From Lojkania enalia (Eukaryota > Ascomycota > Dothideomycetes > Pleosporales), in the NCBI GenBank assembly GCA_010094045.1, contig ML986771.1, forward strand, positions 28,672 to 92,671: 64,000 nt of DNA. Direction: 5' to 3'. Positions within the stretch are counted from its first letter, which is position 1. Each line of letters opens with the position of its first letter. The notes beneath the pieces were generated by a model. That model was not told the origin of the DNA, did not search any database, and saw only the letters and a program-made list of their open reading frames with translations. Shown piece after piece: positions 11,530-21,899 of this stretch. The translations under genes were made by a program, and so were the position numbers.

Positions 11530-14500
11530 GAAGCCTTTTAACTACTACTACGTTCTATATAGATAGACTAGAGCTAATTAATATAGGCTTAGTTAATTAT
11601 ATCTCGTTTATTAAGACTTTAGTTACCTCAACGTTGCTAGGCTAGCTAGGAAGCTAGAGAGCTTAGAACTAGTTATAGTAGAGACCTCAATAGATTAACG
11701 CGATATAGTATATTAAAAAGATAATAGAATTAGACCTACTTATTACTAAGGCTACGGTTATTCTTAATAAGCTAGAGTACTAGACGTAGTAGCTATTTCT
11801 GCGGAAGGATAGCGCGGACTAGAACCAGCTCTAGAAATACGTAGACCTAGACCTTAGTAAGGAGCTAGTCCTTTAACTAAATGCTAAAAAGCTGATTAAG
11901 AAGTAGTTCGGAGATTTCTATAGGATAGACAGTAATACTAAGGTAGTAGATACTAAAGTAGATATTATAGATCTAACTAATTAAGAATTAGCAAGATATA
12001 AAGCCTAATATAGGACGTATAGCTGTAGTAAGGCGCGGTAGCTGTAGAAAGAGAAGGCTCTTAGAGAATTCACGCAGGAGATATCGAGGACGATAGCAGC
12101 TCGATATATCTATCTAATTGCAGACTATAAAACTGTATATAATCGACTGTAGACTCTTAAGAAGTATCTCTACCTAAGTAAAGTTAAGCGTAGTATATAA
12201 CTGTAGGCTCGATACTAGACGCTTAAGATATAACTAAGAAAGGGGAACCTGGATACCTGGTTTAAGGATTAGCTTAAAACGACGCGCGTTATAAGCCTAG
12301 TAAGTATACTAGAAGTGCAGGAGAATCGAGCTTAGTAGAACTTTATTCTCGCAGTTAAGAGCTTAAATGATAGCTGGGCAGCAAATAAGCTATCGCTGCT
12401 CATTAAGTCTAAAGTAGATAATAGGCTATATACGAATATCTCAGACCTAGTAGCACAGTATACGTTATACTATTGTCGTACTAGACCGGTTATATTAGAG
12501 CTAGGGACGTTCGCAACGCTTAGTATTATATTATAGCAACTATAGTAGTCGCAGTAAACTAATAGCAGCTAGAAACTTTAGTAATTAAAATAGATAGTCT
12601 ACCTCTACGGAGATAGTTATAAATTTAAGTAGTATCTATATATTAACTTAGTACTACGCCTATTAGGCTGGTAGCCAGATTAAGATATTAAGCAGAGATT
12701 CTAGGAGTTTAGGATATTAAGATCTTCTAGGTTAAAGGTGCTCTATAATACTAAGAAGCGACTAGTAGTATTAGTAGGCTTTATAGGCTCTGTAATAGTT
12801 TTAGCGCTAGTACTAAGTATAATAAAAAGATAGAATAACGGGCGTTAACTATTAGGACTAGCTGCGATAGTAGCTCTAAACTTAAGTCGATTAGTAAGCT
12901 CTATAGCAGCTTTAGCTCTACAGCTTAGAGCTATACAGGCTAAGTAGTATTAGTATTAGCTATCGCTGCTTAATAGATAGATTATAGACCCTAGCTCAAA
13001 TACCTATATTATTAATAGCAAGTTTTATAGCTGGAGAATAATACAGCAGCCTGGACTAGACAACTACGTATATATAGGGGGACAGCTACTGCTAATTTGA
13101 GAATAGGAAGAAGTCTAGCTATAGGTGTAGACGCCTGCTAGAATTAAGACTATCCTGCTCTTATACGTAGTATATATTCTAGAGATATTTACGAGTATAG
13201 TTAGTCTCTTACGCTACAGTATAGTAGGGATCTATTTTAACTTAGGACGAGACTATCTATATTAGATAGATCTATTAAATATTATATACTATCTTAAGCG
13301 TACGTCTAGATATTAGCTAATAGATATAGAGGATAGTATATAACTATCTCTATCAGTATATACAGCGCAGTATAGACCGAGGCCTTCCTATACAGCTTGT
13401 AAGTAGCTAGAACTTACACCCGTGTAAGCTTATAGGGTATTTAGCTATACTAGCTAGAAGGTAGTTACTTATCTACCTACTTATATTAACGGGCTTAAGT
13501 TAATTAAGCAGTAGTAGTAGAGAAATTAAGCTCTAAAGTAGATAGAATACGCCGTCTACATCTAGTCTAAGCTTTATAAGATAGTAAGTAGGAGAGCTCC
13601 TTAAGAACCAGCCCAGGGACTATTCGAGAGACTAGGGATAGATTTAGTCCAAATACGCAATTGGTTAGAGCGCTGCTATAATAGAGACTTCTAGATGTTC
13701 TATATAGTCTACTAGTATAGTAGGTAGTATAAGGCCTACTACCTGCCGAACAAGAATGCGATAATACTATAACATATAGTATAGAGATTATTAGTTAAGC
13801 TTAAAGCTCAGTTTAACGCGCAGGTTAAAGCTATTAGGCTTAATAGCAAGCGCAGATATTCTAAGATACTTAATATCTTTAAGGACCTAGAAATTTTAGT
13901 AGAACTACAAGTAGAGTATACTAAGGAGTAGAATAGTCTAATAGAGAGAGTAGGGCAGTCGCTAGTCGTACGGGGAAGAGCTATAAGGATAGACGCAGGG
14001 CTACTAATAGAGGTATTAAACGAGTGCCTGCTCTTAGCAGTCTATCTCCTTAATCGTACACTAACCGAAGCTCTAGACTAGTATACCCTATATAAGGTAA
14101 TACGCGGAACTAGACTATTAGTAGCTTATCTTAGCGTGCTAGAAGCTAAAGTATATATCCTAAATTATTACCTATATTAGAAAGAGAAGCTATAATCTCA
14201 TATACTGATTAGACGCCTTATAAGATATAACTCTATAAATATCTATCGCATCTAGATGCTAGAACTAGATAGAGTTATTAGGACTAGAGATATTATCCTA
14301 CTACCTACAGAATCGCATGAAGATCTTATCTTTCCGGACAAGTAGATACTGCGTCTAGCAGCTGCAGTATTTAATATTAAGGAGAGCTATAAGCTAAATA
14401 ATATAGAGCTTAAATAGATGCTAGATTAATTAACTCCTCAATTACGCAAGGAGATGTTAGATAATAAACTCGAGCAGCAGATTAAGCAGCAGCTTAAGTA

Positions 14501-16510
14501 GGAGCTAGGTCAGTAATAATTAAGTAAGCTAGCTAGAGTAGAGCATCCAGCAGTTAGTAGTATTATAATACTAGAAGACACCCTAGAACCGCGTAGTTAA
14601 GACGATCGCGACAAGCATCTAGAGGTAATAACTAGCCTCCCTAAGAGCTGGTATTAGATTAAGCTAGAAGTAGAGGCTCTAGACTAATAATTAAATAATA
14701 CGAACAGACGCGACGAAATTAGTAGTTAGCTTAATACTAGAAATATTATAGAAACTAAAACTTATAGAACACCCCGCATATACTATATAGCATTTATAGA
14801 AGCGTTACAGCAGAAGATGAGTAGTAATATACTAGCTAATTAGCCCAGGATCAGTCTATATAGAGATTAGCTGCTACCTCTACTAAAGTAATGGAAGCAG
14901 CTTAAGAGGTATCTATTTAGAATCGAATTTAAGAAAGTAGTAATAGTAGAGCTTTAGAGCTGCCGCAGTAAGGGCTGTCTAGTTTATATAATAGAGACTA
15001 GAGCTAGTATATAGCTAGAGATTAAGCTTCTACCGCTAATATAGGTATTTACATACAAATTCGATAAGAATAGATATCTATATAAGTTTAAAGCTAGGCT
15101 AGTTGTTAGAAGAGACCTATAGTAGGACTGGGGAGATATATATGCAGCTACTCTAGCAGCACGAGTATTTTAATTCCTAGTTACTCTAGCAGCAGCTTTT
15201 AGACTACACGCCTATTAATACGATATTACCAACGCTTTCTTAAATACACTACTAGATAGACTAATATATACCTACACGCTAGAAGGATTTATATAGGAAC
15301 TAGGTAAGCTGCTAGAGATGAGGAAAGCTCTCTATAGCCTGAGAGATACTCCTCTACTCTAGTATAAGTACCTTAAGAGCTCGCTGCTTAAACTAGAACT
15401 ATAGCTAATCTAGGAGGTCCTATATCTATTTAGAAGTAAAAGCCTAATAGTATTCTTCTACGTTAACAATATAGTTATTCTAGTCTACCTAAACTACTTT
15501 ACTATATATTAGCAATTTAAAGCAGGCTTAAAATTATAGTATAAGCTATACTTACTTAAACAGCTCTAGTAGTTCCTAAGAATTAGAATAGTTCGAGACT
15601 AAGATGCAGGTAGAATCTAGCTTAGTTAAGACTCGTTTATTAATAAGATCGCAGCTAAGTATAGACTGTAGAAGTAGGGGTAGAGAAACTATCCTACAGT
15701 ACCTCTAGTCGATAACTACCTAGTATTAAGTATAGAAGAGCTAAACTATTAGAGAACTAGATATTATTAGCAGCTAGTCGGATCTCTAGGATATCTAGTA
15801 GTCTATACACGCCCAGACATCTTAAGAGTTTACTTAACTCTAGTAACCTATCTTAAAAATCTAGGATAGAGTTATATTCGAGTAGTAGAGCACGTCTGGA
15901 GATATATAATTAGCACGAGAGGGCTAGGCTTATAAATATCTAGACTAGATTAAGAAAACGCAACCTACCTTAATAATAAGTATAAGCTACTATTTTATAG
16001 AGTATTAGATGCAGCATTTACAGATAATTAGAAAACGCGTTGCAGCTCGCAGGGCTACCTATTTAAGCTTTATAGCCTGCCTATTAATTAGAAAGCGATA
16101 ATATAGCGCTCGGTTACTAAGTTAACAACTAAGGCTGAGCTGCTAGCTCTATCCGTAGCAGGTAGTAAGCTGTAATAGTAGACCAGGGTCTTTAATCACG
16201 TAGGGTTTAGTATAGAAATAGTCCCCATACTATTTTATAATAATCAGCAGACAGTAGATATTACTACTAAAGTAGTAGATAGACTATAGACTAGATTACA
16301 TTATATAGACACTCATCAGATATAGATTCGACAAGAAGTTAAAGTAGGAAGGTTACAGGTTAGCTGGAAGCCGACGAACTAGATACCAGCAGATAGTTTT
16401 ATAAAGGTACTGCCTAAGCAGAAGTACCTTACCTTTTTAAAGCAGCTCAGTCTTACAGAGGTACCTAGACTAGTTAACTAGAAGGTAGCTTTGCTATTCA
16501 CTACAGCTGG
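11530..16510 (+). pseudogene. Element C gag-pol polyprotein (copia integrase, RT, RNase H)
   Basis: Long stretches stay in one frame apart from RIP stops. The copia integrase core starts near 13635; its glutamate region reads YTKEQNSLIER at about 13918-13950 (family YTPEQNG-AER), followed by NRTLTEALDQYTLY near 14050-14090. Reverse transcriptase follows: YDITNAFLN near 15220 and FYVNNIVILV at 15456-15485, where the copia YVDD core has become YVNN, losing both catalytic aspartates by G-to-A change. RNase H closes the frame: NNQQTVDITTK near 16240, HYIDTHQIQIRQEV near 16300-16345, DSFIKVLPKQKYL near 16390-16430. The gag part (before about 12.7 kb) is not recognisable domain by domain. The element is inactive. 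Confidence 0.88.
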
Positions 16511-16610
16511 GGGGGGTATATTATAGCTATATAAAGGCACCTAGACTAGTTAACTAAAAGGTAGCTTTACTATTTACTACAGCTGGGGGGGTATATTACA
16601 GCTAAGCTAT
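16459..16610 (+). repeat. Tandem duplication of the copia polypurine tract and LTR edge (about 76 bp x 2)
   Basis: Two direct copies, about 16459-16534 and 16535-16610, share CCTAGACTAGTTAACTA, an ACTACAGCTGGGGGG run and TATATTA-AGCT. The second copy runs into the 3' LTR (starts 16594), so the duplicated unit contains the G-rich priming tract plus about the first 10 bp of the LTR. Confidence 0.85.
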
Positions 16611-16718
16611 TTATAGTTAGCCCCTTAGCAGGTCTAGAGATATATATATAGTATATCTCGCATTTCTAGTTAATAGACGCAGTTTTCTAATCCTTATTAG
16701 AGCCAGCTAGCTCTAATA
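16594..16718 (+). repeat. Element C 3' LTR (125 bp)
   Basis: It follows a G-run polypurine tract, begins TATTACAG, ends CTCTAATA (CA mutated to TA) and is followed by the target duplication GTATT. Confidence 0.92.
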
Positions 16719-16814
16719 GTATTAAGTAAATTAACTTTTTATATATAGTATTTGTTGTGCTAAGAAAAAGTAGCTACTTTAATAGTTTAGCTGCTTTAAT
16801 AGTAGAATACGTTA

Positions 16815-17922
16815 TAGTAATAAGTATATCCTTATTATTATAAACCGTTTAAGTAAAAGAGTACTCTTTATTACCGTTCTAGACCTTAAGAGTTAAATAT
16901 TAGCTAATAAGTTTATCGAGTATTTTATAGTACATCACAGGCTCCTATAAGTAATAGTCTCTAATAGAGGAGAGCAGTTTATATAAGGCGTATAAGTATA
17001 TATCTATCGAATTTTTAAGATTAAATAAAGACTATTAATAGTATACTATCTAGAGACCGACGGAAGTATAAAGCGCATAAACTAGCTACTTAAAGAACTT
17101 CTCTACTACTATTATAACTACTATTAGAATAACTGGGATTTATAGCTACTACTAGCTTAGATTACTATTAGTACTAGAGACGCTTTCTCTACAAGAGTTA
17201 GCCTATTCTTTCTTACTTATAGCTATTACCTAAACTTAGGAGAGTTTATATAACTAGAAGAGAAGCTGCTAATAGAGTAGTCTAGAAATCCTATTTACAT
17301 AGTAAAATAGATTATTAGTAAACTAAAAAACTGCGTCGAATTCGCGCAAGTAATAATAGCCTATATATAATAGTAGTAGTAAGAAATTTACAATCGTATA
17401 AGAGATCCTATACTATAATACTAATTAGAGGATAAAGTTTAGCTTAATATATGTAATATTAAAATAGACCTTATAAGGAATAAGAAGCTCTATAAACTCT
17501 ATTAATAATATATAGTTAATAAGACTGTTAGATAAAATATATACCGACTAGACACCCTATTAGAAATTTATAACATCTTCTATACAACGCTACTTTACCC
17601 TATTATTTAAGACCCGTTACTAAGTTAAATATAGAATAACTATTAACCAGCGCTAATCAGCATTAAAAACGAAGATAAATAGGAGCTTAAGAAAATCCAA
17701 GACGTACGAGTAATTAGTAAGAGAGGAGGTAGCCTAAAATAGCAGTTCCTTTATAAGTAGACTAGTTATACTACACTCTTATAGAACAACTAGAGCGACT
17801 ATAAAGATATAATTACTCTAAGAGAATTTAAACGGGATATAAGGCGGAACTTTACTAAAGAACTACTTATCTATATAACTCAGTATTAGAAGAAGAGGAG
17901 GAGGAGGAGGGGAATATTATAA
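16815..17922 (+). pseudogene. Element A1 integrase, 3' part, with chromodomain region
   Basis: The integrase of A1 resumes after P1, aligned with A2 57776-58875: first Asp region near 16835, the second (SNRGEQF in this copy) near 16955, DGS-KRIN-L near 17055, then the GPY/F-like module and a chromodomain-like tail near 17665-17820. The AGG/GAG polypurine run at 17891-17911 leads into the 3' LTR. RIP stops throughout. Confidence 0.85.
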
Positions 17923-18119
17923 AGGTCCTAGCCTATAGCTTAGTCCTATTCCTGCGATGCTATAATAGTAGTTACTCTTATACGACCCTACACCTACCTA
18001 GACTAAAGTAAGTAAATAATACGTATCTTACTACCGTGTACCTTCTCTTCTCTTTCTCTAGCTTTAATAATAATAGATTCTTATTATATCTAATCCTATT
18101 ATATCTTTAAACCTTCTTA
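17918..18119 (+). repeat. Element A1 3' LTR (202 bp)
   Basis: Same length as the other A LTRs; it begins TATAAAGG after an AT/purine tract and ends TTCTTA (CA mutated). Followed by CTCAG, the target duplication in element D. Confidence 0.92.
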
Positions 18120-18124
18120 CTCAG

Positions 18125-18537
18125 CTCTTAAAGAGTTTGTCTATAGATTCTCTAGTCTTCTTTATATTACCTTTATTCTCCAGCTAATTAGCTATAAATA
18201 GTTTAGCCTATACTAGTAGTATCTCTTCTATATTTATTATTATAGCTAAGATCTTATCCTTATCTAAGAAGAAGGTTGTACTATTAAACCTAAAGTACAG
18301 CTCTATTAATATAAGAAAGGGGTTAATATATTCTTTCTTACTATTAAACTTCTTTAGTAAAGCTACCTTAGCTTATACTTACTATTTAGCTTTAGCTAGG
18401 TCGGCTCTAGTTATAGCTAGTTTATATTACATCTATATAATATAGGTCTTCTATTCCTATACTTTTTATACTATAGTTTCTTCTAGGGCTTATAACTTTT
18501 AGGTTATTATAACTTAACTTTATAATGTAGTAGACAT
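18125..18537 (-). pseudogene. Element D gag, N-terminal part
   Basis: Read on the minus strand from an ATG at 18537, the frame begins MSTTL, passes through a helical, Gln/Lys/Glu-rich stretch and reaches KKFNSKKEYINPFLILIELY and FRFN, the typical start of a Ty3/gypsy capsid domain. Interruptions are RIP-type stops. The frame is cut by A1 and continues left of it (below 6170). The region 18538-18660 is the leader between gag and the 5' LTR. Confidence 0.7.
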
Positions 18538-18659
18538 CTTTAGATAGTTTCTATTCTCTTAATATTAGGTAGTTATTATATTATTAACCTATATACTACT
18601 AGTATATATAATAACCGCTGTTGTAATTATATATATACTAGGGCTTATTTATATTAGAT

Positions 18660-19115
18660 TAATTAGAGGTAGTAACTTTAGTAAAGAGAGAGTATTAGGA
18701 TCGCCGGTTCTTCGAATATAATAAGTATATTTAGAAGTCTAATATAGTAATAAGATAAATCTATAAGAATAACTATATAGAACTTAATCTACTAAAAAAA
18801 TCCTCCACCTTATATAGTTAGGTCTAAAACCGCTAAGTCTAGCTTATTAGGTCTATTAGATCTGTTAGGTTTATCCTACTATACCTAATACTTCTACTAT
18901 TATTACGTATATAGGTTGTACTATACCTTATTATCTAGCTAATTATCTCTCTAGTTCTTACAGTCCTACTACTTACTATTTAAAGATTGGTTCCTAATAT
19001 ACTTCTACCTATTATTACCTTATTAGTCCTCGTCTAAATCGACCTATATAGTAGCTAATATTAGATTAAACCCTAGCTATAGAGGCGGTGCCTTTTAGTA
19101 TTCTATATTTATAAT
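18660..19115 (-). repeat. Element D 5' LTR (inner boundary approximate)
   Basis: The outer boundary at 19115 is defined by the end of similarity to 1-233 and by the following TAAAG. The inner boundary is uncertain because the matching part of the other LTR lies outside the window. Confidence 0.65.
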
Positions 19116-19541
19116 ATAAAGTTTCTAGGCTAATATATACTAATCTAGCCTATACTATATTTAGTAAGTAAACTATTAGTTATATCTTATATAGCAGCTA
19201 AAATAGATATAAATTTTCGCGAATCTAGGTTAAATATATATTAAATAATAACCTCCTTTTTAAGTTTTATTAGTCTCTTCGAGTTAGGCTTATAATTATA
19301 CTCTAAGTAGATTCTAGTATATTATTAGTATATAGTTATTTAAATTATATTAAATATTAAAGTAGCGCATCTTTCGCTATTTATTTAACCTCTTTTAATA
19401 GTTAAAAAGGCTAAATTTACTTAATTCTCATTTTAGACTATATTTTTATTATTTTATTATTATATTATTATTAAAAGCTTAGGTATTATATTTTAGTAAT
19501 AGAGTAGACTACTTACTTATATAGGCCGCTCGCTTATAAAG
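19116..19541 (-). mobile_element. G0: 5' fragment of a Fot1/pogo transposon, target of element D
   Basis: Closely similar to 41690-42116 (element G2), in the same orientation. It holds the N-terminal DNA-binding part of a pogo-type transposase on the minus strand (the motif read as NLDLREFIS-like near 19215) and ends in a terminal repeat (TATAGGCCGCTCGCTTATAA, 19519-19538) next to TA. The remainder should lie left of the window, beyond element D. Confidence 0.65.
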
Positions 19542-19546
19542 TATAT

Positions 19547-19811
19547 TAATAGGTCTAAATATAGTATAAATCTACTTAGAGGTATATAAGAGTATATAGA
19601 GGTTTAGAGACCTAAGAATTCTATTAACATCTATAGGCCTTATATAAAAGGATATAGAAAAACTACTAAGCTACTTATAAGGAAGTATATAATTATATAC
19701 GGATAGAAAAAGGAGTAGAGCTAGGGGTAGAATAAGATAAGTAAAAAGCTTTAGAATAAGATTATATATAAAGCTTTTGGTAGAACGATTTCTTCGCATT
19801 ATTATACTACC
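19547..19811 (-). repeat. 265-bp solo LTR of element H family (probable)
   Basis: A 265-bp unit that recurs, at the same length, at 60601-60865. This copy is flanked by TATAT on both sides (19542-19546 and 19812-19816), consistent with a 5-bp target duplication although weak in AT-rich DNA. The other copy abuts a polypyrimidine stretch that is a polypurine tract on the minus strand, and a minus-strand Ty3/gypsy element (H) follows. I therefore read this as a solo LTR left by recombination. The termini are not clean TG/CA. Confidence 0.6.
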
Positions 19812-19816
19812 TATAT

Positions 19817-20393
19817 AAGAGCTTTTTATATAGAAAACTAAAATACTAAATAACTAGTATAAATTAGAAGTTTAATTAATATTAATTTGCGATCGAATTT
19901 AAAGGTATAAAAGCTTATTATCTACCCCTATTATTACAGCGATTAATTAGCTTAAAAAAGGTGCTAAGGTAATACTTTATTTAGCTATATTATTAAAGGG
20001 TCGAGTTACTAGCTTTAAGAAAGTAAATAAGGCTACTATAATATATAAATAGTGTAAATAGAAGTAGATTTAGAAGTAAGATACCTTATTAAAAGTAGAG
20101 GGAGAGGAGATTATTACTTAAATAGTAGTTAAGTAGTAGTTAGAGGGCGAAATATATTAAGAGTAGACGCGATTAAATACGAATTAGTAGACTTTTATAT
20201 ATTATAGTTACTATAGAGAGACTAGATATAATATATATACGTATAAGAAGAGTACTATAAATACTACTTAATTAAAGATATATATTATATTTATAGTATT
20301 TTAATATATTATAAAAATATATTACTAGAATAGTTAAAAAAGTTAATAAAGTAGTATACTTACTTATCTAGCACGCTCGCTTACTACTTATAT
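19817..20393 (+). mobile_element. G1: 3' fragment of a Fot1/pogo transposon
   Basis: Plus-strand C-terminal part of a transposase of the G3 type: the run from 19870 matches the reverse complement of 49600-49860. The frame is Gln/Lys/Glu-rich near the end and finishes in a Tyr-rich tail that could be an eroded zinc knuckle. It ends in the G-type terminal repeat GCACGCTCGCTTACTACTTA (20371-20390). The 5' half is missing. Confidence 0.65.
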
Positions 20394-20716
20394 TTATATA
20401 CTATATAAGTAAACTAATTACCTAAGTAAGTTAATTATAATACTAAAACTCTACTAAAATCGCGATAATTATACTTTATAGTATTATATTATAACTAACA
20501 ACTGTAGAATTAATTTAGAAAGAAGCTAGAATATAGCTTATACTCTAAACTCTTTAATAAAATGTAATACTAACTATACGTCGTATTATATTAATCTATA
20601 ATATCTCTTAAAGTATACTTAGTATATAAAGGTAAAGAATAGCTTTATAATACGATTACTAGCCTAATTTAATAAAGTTTAGTAAGACTGAGGAGTAGGT
20701 AATTATTTAGTATATA

Positions 20717-21084
20717 TATAACAGCCTCTAATTAGTTAGATATAGAATAGAGTAATAACTAAGAATAATTATATACTATAAGAGGATTGTTCTTATAAGC
20801 TTATAATAGAAGTACGTAAGTAGAATATATGAAAGATATTTAAGTTGACTATAAAGAGCTATAAAGGTTAGAGTCGTGATATTGTTAAATACAATTTAGT
20901 TCTCTTACTATTCCTTCCTACTCAGTTACTTAGCTAACTAAGCGACTAAGTACGCTTAGTTATTTAGTTAACTAAGCTACTAAATATATTACGTATCTTA
21001 TATTAACCTTATTCTTCTAACTATATAGAGTTCTAAATCTCGATTAGGTCTAATATAGGGATTCCTATAAGAGCATCTATAATA
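20717..21084 (-). repeat. Element E1 3' LTR (368 bp)
   Basis: On the plus strand it runs from TATAACAGCCTC to TCTATAATA, i.e. TG...CA ends altered by RIP. It contains one full 34-bp repeat unit built on the palindrome CTTAGTTAACTAAG near 20950-20985. Confidence 0.9.
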
Positions 21085-21439
21085 CTACCTTCCTCCTCTA
21101 AACTCTTAGCTTAAGAGTTTTCCCGTTTTAAACTAGTATATAGTAGGGTTAGTACGCTATTTTTACTAAAACTATATATATTTCTAATACCTCCCCTTTA
21201 TTATTTAACTCTAAGTAGATACTATTATACTAATTATATAGACCGTTTAGGCGAGACTATTATACTTTATTTCTAGTATTCCTATAAAAGGTTAACTAAT
21301 AAGGTAGATAAGAAGAAAATACCTAAAAAATTATATTATTTAAAATACCTTTATTCTAGTATACGTTCGTTATATAATACGAATTATAATACTTAGATAG
21401 CTCGTATACTACAATTCTATACTACTAGTTTATTCCTAA

Positions 21440-21760
21440 TTCTTCCTAATAGTAAAGTAAGATGCTGAAGTTGCGAAACTAGAGGAGAAAATTTATCTAG
21501 CCTAGGAAGAGTTAGAATAACTTTTTAATAAGGTAGTAGCAGCTCGTATAAAGATTTAGTATCTTTATAAGATTTGTAAATAAGTAAAGTGTAGGTAGGT
21601 AGAGGGTTATAAATATATATAGGAGCAGCTTAAGAAAGAAGAAGAGGCGGATTATAAGGCGGGTCTTCTTCCTAAGATAGAGTTGCCTCCTGTAATATAG
21701 TTAATACTGTTTAATCCTACTACTCTATCTCTAGGTTTCCTTTATAAATTTAGATTTTAT
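21440..21760 (+). pseudogene. Antisense coiled-coil reading frame of element E1
   Basis: The plus strand keeps one frame here if TAA/TAG are read as RIP-mutated Gln/Trp: AEVAKLEEKIYLA, then EELEQLFNKVVAARIKI, an EGYKYIQEQLKKEEEADYK segment and AGLLPKIELPP. The heptad-like Leu/Ile spacing and Glu/Lys/Gln content suggest a coiled coil. The frame is antisense to pol and adjacent to the 3' LTR; E2 has the same frame at 43400-43650. The end is approximate. Family unknown. Confidence 0.55.
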
Positions 21761-21899
21761 AATATACCTACAATACTGTAGGACTAAAGTTTTCTTCTAG
21801 TTCTTAGATATTATTCTATAGGTTCCTATATTTATCTATTCCTAACTATTTAATTAGATAGTACTATTTACTATTCTATATCTTATACTTTATTATTCT

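Larger units (their letters stand above)
11393..16718 (+). mobile_element. Element C: Ty1/copia LTR retrotransposon
   Basis: A 5,326-bp plus-strand element with 125-bp LTRs (11393-11517 and 16594-16718) and a perfect 5-bp target duplication GTATT (11388-11392 and 16719-16723) in the 3' part of P1. Integrase precedes reverse transcriptase, the Ty1/copia order. It is the innermost and so youngest insertion of the left-hand nest, and is visibly less AT-shifted than its surroundings, yet it is also hit by RIP. Confidence 0.93.
10373..16812 (+). mobile_element. Element P1: Fot1/pogo-type DNA transposon, interrupted by copia element C
   Basis: The ends form inverted repeats of about 50 bp: the left end (from 10373) reads ATATATTCTACTATTGAAGC and the reverse complement of the right end (to 16812) starts ACGTATTCTACTATTAAAGC. 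Both sides are flanked by TA (10371-10372 and 16813-16814), the target duplication of Tc1/mariner-Fot1/pogo elements. It is interrupted by copia element C (11393-16718) and by a 50-N gap. Sequence outside those inserts totals only about 1.1 kb against 1.8-1.9 kb for the sister elements P2, P3 and G3, so the gap probably hides transposase sequence. Confidence 0.85.
6175..18119 (+). mobile_element. Element A1: RIP-degraded Ty3/gypsy chromovirus copy, interrupted by P1
   Basis: A full-length plus-strand copy of the family best preserved at 53568-59072 (A2). It has 202-bp LTRs at both ends and a 5-bp target duplication (CTTAG / CTCAG) in element D. P1 interrupts it within the integrase at 10373-16812; A1 resumes at 16813. 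Without the insert A1 is about 5.5 kb, matching A2 (5,505 bp). RIP is heavier than in A2: the gag start ATG of A2 is ATA here (6447-6449) and stops are everywhere. Useful as a reference for A2: at 10279-10285 A1 has seven As where A2 has eight. Confidence 0.92.
1..19115 (-). mobile_element. Element D: RIP-degraded Ty3/gypsy LTR retrotransposon, interrupted by A1
   Basis: A minus-strand LTR retrotransposon whose 3' LTR runs off the left edge. The order on the minus strand is gag, then reverse transcriptase, then integrase, which is the Ty3/gypsy order. Position 1-233 matches about 18884-19115, giving the two LTRs. The element is interrupted by A1 (6175-18119); the flanks of A1 read CTTAG (6170-6174) and CTCAG (18120-18124), a 5-bp target duplication differing by one RIP-type change. 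Without the insert D is at least 7.1 kb. It sits in a Fot1/pogo remnant: TAAAG at 19116-19120 also occurs at the matching site in the related copy near 41690. All frames are full of stops, so D is dead. Confidence 0.85.
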
